Shown here: positions 10,777 through 21,300 of the stretch, one piece after another | Layout: each line of letters starts with the position of its first letter | How positions within the stretch are numbered: position 1 is the stretch's first letter | From: Gymnothorax reevesii | Lineage: Eukaryota; Chordata; Actinopteri; Anguilliformes; Muraenidae | DNA: 64,000 nucleotides | Reading direction: 5' to 3' | Assembly: GCA_029721435.1 (NCBI GenBank) | Contig: CM056583.1 | Span: forward strand, 91,245,620 to 91,309,619 | Program-made: the position numbers and the translations under genes | Notes under the pieces: model-generated | What the model was told of the DNA's origin: nothing | Database searches by the model: none | Seen by the model: the letters and a program-made list of their open reading frames with translations, nothing else

Positions 10777-13700
10777 GTATGAGGTTTTCAGGATCGCTGC
10801 AGCGCGGTTCCGAAGTATCGTCAACCCAAAGTCCCCTCCATGACAGACTCTAGAATAATCCTCAAATGGAAATGAAGGGAAATTGGGCTTTTTCCTTCTG
10901 CATGTGGTCGTGCCCATAAACTGTATGAATGAACTGTATGCCCATAAACCGTAAGGACACTTTTTAATGCATCAGCAGAATTTTGTTTGGGGGGCGGTTT
11001 ACCGGCTCGTCCTAAGCGCAGGAGCGCTCTGTCCTTGGACGCCTGTGACGGATAATGGCAGTGATATTATGAGCCATGTCATGCTATCACTGTCATTTCC
11101 AACTCTGAGTGTCTGCGGGCGACTCTGCGCCTTGTTGAGTGAAGACCTCGCTTTGCCCGGATTATGCTGGGACATGACAGCGGTGAAACTGCAGCAGTGT
11201 AGCGTGCGGCGCGTCTGTTGTTAATGAATGGCTCGAAAGTATTTCTCGAGAGGGTAACTGGCTGACCGTAGATATCCGATACAGGCCGCTATTATTCTAC
11301 TCTGATTCGGATTATTTTCTGTCAGATCAGACCCTCATTCAAAATTAAGTATTAAACTTAATAATTTAACTGCCGTTCGGGGACCCATCCAATACACACA
11401 CTTGTGTAGCCAGAGCACAGGCTGCAGTGATCCCAGGACCTCCCTGAGTTTTCTGGTTTCTGTTCCAATCAAAAGCACCATCCCAGAAGTTGTCTGTTGT
11501 CTTGCTCTAAATGCTGTATATTGATTATGTGGTCCTCCTGCGTTGAGGGAATTCTGTATTTACCCTTTTAACATGCAGCAAAGAAGGAATGACAATGCAA
11601 GTCATAAACCACCCTTGTTTCTATTCAAATTATTGTACTAAACAATCACCTAAAAATCAGTCCGTTTTACTACAACCCCCATTCTGAAATAGTTGGGACA
11701 AAGTGTAAATTGTGAATAAACTCAAAACGCAATGACTTGCAAATCACACCTGCCAGTATTTTATCCGCAATAGAACAGCGATAACATAGCAAATATTAAA
11801 ACTGAGAAATTTTACAATTTATCCACAAAATGTGCTCCCTTCAAATTTGATGGCTGCTACAAGTCTCAAAAAAGTTGGGACAGGGGCCTGTTTACCATGG
11901 TGTAGCATTCCTTCTCCTTTTTAACACAGAGTGGAGGCGTCTGGGCATTGAGGAGACAGGTTTCTTGAGTTTAGCCATAGGAATTTGATCCCACTCTTGT
12001 TTAATACAGGCTTCCAGCTGCTCGAGAGTTTTGGGTCTCCTTTGAGGGACTTTTCATTTAAATTTTCACCAAATGTTCTCAATCGGTGAAAGATCAGGAC
12101 TGCAGGCAGGCCAGTTCAGCACATGGACTCTTTTACTACGAAGTTATGCTGTTGTAATAGCTGCAGTATGTGGTTTTGCATTGTCCTGCTGAAATACGCA
12201 AGGCCTTCCCTGGAATAGATGTCATCTGGAGGGGAACATATGTTGCTCTAAAACCTTTATATACCTTTCAGCATTCATGGTGCTTTTGAAAACATGCAAG
12301 TGTCCCACTTGAATCTTTTGATGATGTTATGCACTGTCGATGATGAGAACTTTAAAGCCTTTGCAATTTGACATTGAGGAACATTGTTTTTAAAGTATTC
12401 CACTATTTTTTTTACGCAAGCCTTCACAGGTTGGAGAGCCTCTGGCCATCTTTACTTCTGAGAGACTCAGCCTCTCTAAGACGTCCCTTTTATAGCCAAT
12501 CATGTTACACACCTGATGCCAGTTAACTTAGTTACCTGCTAAATGTTCTTTCAGCTGATTCTCTTATATATTAATTGCTTTTTCAGCCCTTTTTTTTCCC
12601 TGTGTCCCAGACCTGTTGCAGCCAGAAAATTTGAAATAAGCTAATTTTGTGGGTAAAAATGTAAAAAGTCTGTTTCTGTTTTTTTTTATTTTTCATTTTA
12701 AATGTTATCTATGTTCTGTTGTAAATAACATATTGGCTCATGCTATCTGAAAGTAATTGAATTCTGATTTTATTTACAATTTACAATTCGTCCCAACTAT
12801 TTCAGAATTTGAGTTGTATATTCATTATGTGGTCCTCCTGCGTTGAGGGAATTCTGCATTTACCCTTTTAACAAACAGCTTGTAAGAAATGACAATGCAA
12901 GTCATAAACCACCCATGATTTTATTCAACTTATTGTGCTAAGTAATTACCTAAAAATCAGTCTGTTTTGCTACATTATATAATTGTAATTTGACTAACGC
13001 TCCTATACAGAGCGACATACAAACAATTAGAATTACTAACTCCTGTGAAGATCTTGAATGAAACCTAAGATTTTTTGCCTGTTTATGGTCTGAATATCAG
13101 CACAACATTATTTTACAGCCTCCTCACATTCATGGAATATTTCCTCCCTGTTCCGCTGTCTTGTAATTCCTTGTATATGGTCTCCACAGGTAGGTCCAGA
13201 GCAGGAGGTTCTGGAGGTGAAGGAGAAGTTGGCCAACTCCAAAGACCCAGTGGTGAGTCAGACCTTCATGCTGGACCGTACAATGAACCCCAACGCAGGT
13301 TTGCTGCCACCAATGAGGGGCACGAAATATAGCAGCTGGTCCCCGCTGGGCTGCGATGCTAACGGGCGCTGCCTGCTGGCCGTCCTCACGCTGGATGGCC
13401 GGCTTGCCGTCTACAGCAGTGATCGCAAGCTCAGCTGGACTCGGCTGGTGGACCTCACCGAGATTTATGGGCAGATGCTGGCCGAGAAGGACTACTCCTT
13501 GCCGGGAGCAGAGCCACCGCTGGGCGAGCTGCAAGACCTGGGCGAGCTGCAGAGGCGACACCGCATGCAAACGCCGGTCCGAATGGAGTGGTCCGGCTTG
13601 TGCTCCACCCAGCAGCTGCAGAGCAACAACGAGTGCAAGGACGTGGGCACGGTGCTGCTGGCTGTGCTGATGGAGAACGGCTATCTGGCCGTCTGGCACT

Positions 13701-15091
13701 TTGCCCTGCCGTTCTCGGGCCGGGACTGCGTGCTGTCCTGCAGCACGATCTCCTCGGGTCTGCCCCAGCCCAGCTCCTTCGCCTGGTGGGAGTACGAGCA
13801 CGGCGGCCGCAAGATGAGTGGCCTGATTGTGGGCAGCGCCCCGGGGCTTGTCAAGATTCTCCCCGTCAACCTGAAGGCGGTGAAGGGGTATTTCACCCTG
13901 CGGCAGCCAGTGGTGCTGTGGCAGGACGCGGATCAGTTCCCCGTCACCAGCGTCCGGTGCATCTCGCTCTTCCACCCCAAGCAAAAGTGCAACTGCTGCC
14001 TGGTGCTGGCCGCCCGCGGGCCGTACCTCTTCTGGTGCCTGCTGCTCATCTCCAAGGCCGGCCTCAACGTCCACAGCTCGCACATCACCGTCCTGCACAC
14101 CACGCCCATCGTCTCCATGGCCGCCAGCCGCCATGACGGCACAGTCTTTACCTGCTCGGCCGAAGGGGCCGTGAAGAAGCTCACCGCCGTCTTCACCGAT
14201 GTCGCCGTCACGTTTAAGCAGGAGGAGCTGGAGCTGCCAGAGGGCGTGGCCGGCAGGAGGATCCACGGGCTGGCTGTCAGCCCCAACGGGGCCTACCTGG
14301 CCCTGCTGACCGCTGAGGGTACGCGGAACTGGCTGCACCCCGTTAACCGCACCTACCTGGTCCAGTTCGTCGTGCTGAAGACCCCAGACGATGCGGCGGC
14401 TGAGCTGTTGGGCTCCAGTGTGCAGAACCTCTTCCGCCAGGCGGACTTGCTGGACCTGGTGCGCTGGAAGATTCTGCAGGACAAGCAGATTCCTCCAGGT
14501 CTACAGGGGGAGCTCGATGAGAAGTTAAGCAGCTCTAGCGGTGGGTACCTGTGGCGTTTTAAGCTGTTCCTGTTCCGCGTGCTGTACCAGTCGCTGCAGA
14601 ATGGCCCGGGCCAGTCGCACTGGCGCCTGGCTCCTGACCCGGCCGAGGAGGAGGGTGGGGGGGCTATTAGGAGCTCAGAGGCGCCGGAAACCCTGGGGCA
14701 GGACGGCGCTGCGGAGGAGCAGATGGCGGAGATCATAGGCTGGATCGAGGAGACGGAGGCCCACCTGACGCGGGAGCACATGAAGACGGTGCTGGGGGAG
14801 GTGTACCTGCACACGAGCGTCTCCCAGAACACCAGCATCCCCACCCGCGGGGTGTGTGACTACCTCACAAGCAACTCCACCTGCGAGGATCGGGCAGCTA
14901 AGGTATGAGGGGGTGTGTGCGCATGTGCATGTACACTCACTCACTCGCTCACTCACTCACACACACACACACACACACACGTACACTCACTCACTCACTC
15001 ACTCACACACACACACACACACACACACGTACACTCACTCACTCACTCTCTCACACACACGCACACACACACACATGTACACTCACCCACG

Positions 15092-15132
<41 letters not shown>

Positions 15133-15337
15133 ACACTCACTCACTCACTCACTCACTCACACACACACATACACGCATACACACGCGCACACACACACAC
15201 ACACACACACACCCAAACATACACCGACACACACACATATACACGCACGCGCTCGCTTGCACACGTGCATACACAAACACACGCAAGAGCATATGCAAAC
15301 GCGCGCGCACACAGGTGTGCATAAACATGCGCACTCG

Positions 15338-15379
<42 letters not shown>

Positions 15380-18300
15380 TCCTTGTACTTCTATCCTTGT
15401 GAGGACATTACATTGAGTTCCATTCATTCTTTGTGTGTGTCTACAGACTTTCCCAGATTCTAACATTAAGGAACAGATGCCAAACCCAAACCCCTTCCCT
15501 AACCTTAACCTCTACCTATCTCTAATTCTAACCTTTACCCAAACTCTTAACCTAACCTTAACCCATCCCTTATTCTAACCTTTACCCAAACCCATACCCT
15601 ATCCTTAACCCCTTTCTACAGATGTAGACGCTTGCGTCTATGGAACTGCAAATTTAAGAACGCTTTTATTGTACTCGATCACTAGATGGCACCCCTGGAT
15701 CAGTTATTGAATGGTCACAAGCAAGCAGACCTCGAACACGGGGAAGTTCACTCCACTCCCTGTTTTTCAAAACTTGTATGAATTAAACTCCTCAGCTAAG
15801 CTTGATGTGGAAACTGGTCAATATCCTTGCCCATAGTATCGATCCAGCAGTTAAAAAAAATGTCCTCTTGCGCCAGAAAAATCGTTGTCCTGTGTAGCAA
15901 CCACTTAAGCTACATTGAGCCAATGGTATTCCAATTAGTGGTTCAGAAAAATCAGTTTTCTGAAGCAAAAAAATTGACCTGGTATTGATTCTCTCACATT
16001 CTACTGTCAATTACAGTCATCACTTGTAAAAAATGCGTGGTTCCCTACCGTGGATTTACGTGTAGGTTCCTTCATTGACAAATTCAGCACTTCCTTATAT
16101 CCACCCGAGTACTGGCGTTGACAGCCAATCACTCAATAATACACTCAGGCTCATCTGCGTAACTGCAGATATACTTCACGCCCTCGTGAAACCCCGGTAA
16201 CCATGTATTGATTGGCTCGTTTCTTATCCAATTCCGGAGTGTTTAAACGTTCTACAGTCAGCGAAACACATTGACTGGATAAACAGCGCGGACAAGCCTA
16301 TGCGTATCAGCATGCTCGGTTGTATCCTGTCTACGTTGCACACCTAATTAGATGAAGCTGTTCAGAACTTTTTCGGTGAAATTCAGTGGCTCATCGGTAT
16401 TCAGTACTTTCTACTGGTCATCGGCAATGACACTCGTTCAGTCTCTGGCAGCGAGATAATCTTTTTCTATCCCTGTCCACAAACCCCTGAAGGAATATGC
16501 TGAAGTTAAAAACGCAGATCCCGGACATCGCTCACTCACTTTAAAGACGCTGCCAGAGACCTAACTCGTGATATTGGCGATGACCAGGAGAAAGTACTGA
16601 ATTCCGAGCCGCCGAATTTACATTGCATTTCTTGTGTCCGTGAATGCTGTAGATAATTTTTCGGATATAGCTAGCCAGCTATAAATGAACCTGGAGCGTT
16701 AAATATTAATAATTCTCCTCGCGGGTATGTCATCATTAACTGTACTCCACATACAGTGCAGGCCAAAAGTTTGGACACACCACCTCATTCAATGCGTTTC
16801 CTTTATTTTCATGACTAATTACATTGTAGATTCTCACTGAAGGCATCAAAACTATGAATGAACACGTGGAATTATGTACTTAACAAAAAGTGAACAAGTG
16901 TGAAATACCTGTAACTGAAAACATATATTCTATATTCTTATATTCTAGTTTCATCAAAGTAGCCACCCTTTGCTCTGATTACTGCTTTGCACACTCTTGG
17001 CTTCTCTTGATGAGCTTCAAGAGGTCGTCATCTGAAATGGTTTTCACTTCACAGGTGTGCCTTGTCAGGGTTAATTAATGGAATTTTTTGCCTTATCAAT
17101 GGGGTTGGGACCATCAGTTATGTTGTGCAGAAGTCAGGTTTATACACAGCCAACAGCCCAATTGGACAACTGTTAGGTACGTACATAAATAATTCCACGT
17201 GTTCATTCATAGTTTCGATGCCTTCAGTGGGAATCTACAATGTAAATAGTCATGAATGCATTGAATGAGAAGGTGTGTCCAAACTTTTGGCCTGTACTGT
17301 GTACTGAACCATTAAGCCATATGAAGTTGAAGTCAAGTTCTGAACAGCTCTAATTATTTTGATTTTGACTGAATATAACGTTACACTTGAAGCCCACGAG
17401 CTTAAACGTGTTGGCTCGCCAACTTAATACATTCACACATACTGATTGGGAGACAAAGTAACTCAATCGTAACTAACGTTAGCATTATTTACTATACTGA
17501 AGAAACGCTAGAAATTACGAGTGCATTTACTGATGATCTTGGGCTAACTCAGGGTTAACTGCTGAAGATAAATATGATGAGCTAAAACAAAAAAACTGAT
17601 AGAGCCGATGGTTTGGTAAAGATTTTTCAGTGTATAGATGGGTGGGTTTAGAATTTGTTCGGAGGTGCGCTCCAAAGCATAAAAGCACGCAATTGCGAGT
17701 GGGTGACTCACGTGGCAATGTTTTGATATTGTTCAAGAACTCACTAGAGTGGGCGTGCGCGTATGCAAATGAGGACAAAAAGTTTGTATGAAAAAAACTT
17801 TCGCCCCTGGTCCCACCCTCGACCCCACATTCACTTGAAACTTTGTCTCCTGCTATTTGTTGTTGCGCTCGGGTCAGACACATTCAGTTTATTCACAAGA
17901 CTAAAGTAATAAATACAATACAGATGGATTTAATGCCGTTGGCAAATGCACGTGATGCCGTCAGCCGCAAGTGTTTGTGAGCTATATTTTAACATTTTGG
18001 AAACGTTTTGGACCCATTAAAAAAATAAAAAAAATTTTTTTTTTTTATAATGACGGACCGGTTCCGACGGTCCATATAAAATGAACCAGTTCACTCATGT
18101 AAACCTGATCAATCTGGTTAAACCGAAAATCGGCTCAAGCTTATCTGAGTGTGTATTAAAATGTTGTCAACTACCAATAAATTGAAAGAATTCTGTATCC
18201 AACCTCCACTTTTTTCAGCTTTTGATTTGCCAGAACAATTTTTAAAATGGGTGCCAATATATTTTGGGGGGGTTTATTTGTAAGGAGGAGGTTTGTAAGG

Positions 18301-21300
18301 CAATATTAATATTTAATATCGGAAATACATATGCTGCGTGTGCCCAAGCAACCAGGTGTGTCATCAGTAATATGGCAGCCGCCATTGTATGTTTTTACCA
18401 GGTACAGCAGCACAAAGAAATTAAAAGAAATGAAAATTTCTTGACTGGATGTACTGTTGATGTCTTTACACACCCGGATGTTTCTCTGGGTCCCCAAACT
18501 TAAAGTAAAGCTGAAAAAGAGCTGATTTCATTCGATATTGGTGGAGGTTGAATCTGGAATTCTTTCCCCAATAAATTTAAAATATGTTTGTGCTCACAGT
18601 GCCTCATTGCGGACAAAGGTCTATTTCTGGAGAGATTATGCAGTATAATACATGGCATAATTTGAAATAACTTTGTCATGTTTGTTTTTGGTATCACTCA
18701 ATCACCAAGCTAAATGTATCTAACACAGATATTAAATATAAGAATAACAATGGGCCATTCTTTAAGTAGTAAACCCAAGTGTCACACGTGACCAGATGTC
18801 ATCAAATAAAGACACAGATAGAAAATTATTGTAAGGCATCAAATTTATTCCTTGCTATTTTCCATACCCCAAAAATATGATCATTCTAGATTCTACTTTT
18901 CTACTTTGCAGAGTTCAAGTCAAAGTCAAGTCAAATAGAGTTATGAAAAACTGTTTCATAACTCTGTGAAATCACACGTTTTTGACCTCTGACCTTAAGT
19001 AGCTAAAGTTAATGTCACAAATAAGACTTTTACTGGATAGACTTGGATAAGCAGTATAAGCAGTGCTCCCGCATAAGGTCCACAGTCATGAATCCCCACT
19101 GTTGTTGTCATTGGTGCAGATCTTTGCTACCATTTCTTAGATTACTGGTTACACACACGTGACCCTTAATGACCCCAATGACGACGACAATTTCCAGACC
19201 TGCTGCTGGCACCAAAAACTGTGAATTATTGTGTGATTGACGAGGTCCGGACCGTCCCGCATTGGAATTGGAGGATTGACTGACATTAGACTAGACAATC
19301 AGAACATTGCTTACATTTTCAGAATCTAAAAATTTAGTGATTCAGTGTAAACAGAATGGTCTCAACTTTAAAGCGATATATGGATTAATCCGGTTATTAC
19401 GGAAGGACTTTGGCACGTTGATGTATTTTTGTCTCTCTTTAGTATGCAGTTTTGCAAATACTGGGCAGCAGTCATCATTAATTCTAACCCAATAAAATGA
19501 CAAACCAGCATTTTGGATCTTGTCAGGGATTTCTCTTTGTCCAAGGGACCGAAGGGCTTTGCAATATGAAGTTTTTAATCATTTGCTGTTTATTATGAAG
19601 AAAAAGTTACTTTCTGTTTTATTGAAGGGCTTGAGTCATCTGTGTCTCACTTTAATTGGCATGACTAACTATTAATTAGTATTTCAACATTATTGGACTC
19701 ACATAATAGGTGTGAGTTTCAAAACCAAATAAAAAGATTTGAGATGGAGATGTATTATTTGTGCTGTAAATTAAAGAAGAAATGGTAAAAGCTGGGGAGG
19801 CCTAGTAAACCTGACTGATTACTAGTCCGGATGTCTCGTCGAAAAAAAATAAAAAAATAAAATTTTAACCCTGCTAATTCTAACCTTACCATAACCTTAG
19901 CCTTTTTCCAACTCTAACCTTAACTCATACCCTTACCTTAACCTTAACCTATCCCTAATTATAACCTAACCCCTAATCTTAACTATTATGTCACAATTTG
20001 CCTTAGTAGTTGTGAGGACGGGTGAAAATGTCCTCACTTCCCAATAATGTTCCCACTCTGTAGGAAAAACACATTTTCTGGTTCTCATTGTGAGGCAAAC
20101 GCAGTACAAACGCAGTAACTCTCACACACATTCCGCACACACTCTCACGCGCACAAACATCGCACTCGCTAACAATTACACAGGCCTTACTCAAGCTTCC
20201 GCTTTCACTGACGACACGCAGGCGAGCACGTACCCTCCGCTGACACAGACATCAAACACCCACAAGACAAAAGTCACAGAAAAGTCTTTTAATATGACTG
20301 ACAGGTGCTGGTTGGTCACATCAGTAAGAAGATGACGAAGCAGACCTTCCCGGAGTACTGCAGCCTGTGTAAGGAGGTGCTTCCCTTCAGCGACAGGCGA
20401 AAGGCTCTCTGCAGTAATGGCCACCTATGGCTCAGGTACAAGTCCCCCCTCCATACCCCTCTCTTACAGCCCCGCTGAACACCGTCTCCTGTGGAAACGT
20501 TTCGGCTCAATGTGCCTGACCCACGGTCCTCTATCCCAGGTGTGCGCTGACTTACCAGGCGTGTCAGTCGCTCAACTACAGACGCTGCCTCCTGCAGGAC
20601 AGTATCGCCAGATGCCCTGCCCCTGAAGGTGAGCTGCACTGATCTCATCTCCGCCATCTGAATCCCGATTAGGAGGCCGTTCTTGAAGATCCGCTATCCT
20701 GTACTTATTCACCTGCAGTGCTGTGAAAAAGTATTTGCCCCTCCCAAATTTTATTTGTCACATTTCAATTTTTCAGGTCATTAAAATTATTTTAATTTTG
20801 GACAACGATTAAACCGCAGTAAACACATAATATTGTTTTTAAATAATGATTTCATCTATTGAATGAAAAAAGTTACTCAACCCTACTTGGCCCTTTGCAA
20901 AAATGTAAGTGCCCCCTAAGTAAATAAATGAACAAATTAAGCAAATGAATTGATAATTGGGCTCAGTTTCACTGGACACAGGCAGGTATGATTACTGCCT
21001 GTCCAATCTAAACATCACTGAAGCAGAATTTGTCTGGCAATGTGAAGTAGGCCAAAAACAGCACATGATGCTGCAATTTAGAGAAATTCAAGAACAGATG
21101 AGAAGCAAAGTTGTCAATTGATTGATCTGGAAGGGGTGACAAAGTCATTTCCAAGGCTGTGGGATTCCAGTGGACCTTGTCTACAAAGGGTGAAAACCTG
21201 ACACTGTGATTCACTTTCCCAGGAGTGGCCGGCCACAAGAAATCCTCCTACAGCGTATTTACGACTCATCCTTGAGGTCACAAATGAACTAGACTAGCAT

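Larger units (their letters stand above)
10777..13189 (+). other. gtf3c4 intron 1
   Basis: 2413 nt, GTATGAG to CCACAG. It contains a terminal-inverted-repeat transposon (11670-12817) flanked by long direct repeats (11516-11671 and 12815-12973). The 10777-11515 part shows no recognisable gene; the short ORF at 10967-11224 has no family features. Confidence 0.85.
14903..20304 (+). other. gtf3c4 intron 2
   Basis: 5402 nt, GTATGAG to GACAG. It holds the CA microsatellite (14936-15378), two telomere-like CCTAA-type patches (15481-15620 and 19863-19985) and a MITE (16754-17299). The intervals 15640-16750 and 17300-19850 contain no gene I can recognise and are AT-rich with short non-conserved ORFs. 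Confidence 0.85.

Noticed and set aside
13130..14338. 402-codon open frame antisense to gtf3c4 exon 2 (and other-frame ORFs there)
   Set aside because: It mirrors the GC-rich third-position bias of exon 2; the real plus-strand frame encodes conserved TFIIIC90 sequence.
14856..15466. His-Thr and Cys-Val rich ORFs on both strands
   Set aside because: Translations of a CA microsatellite.
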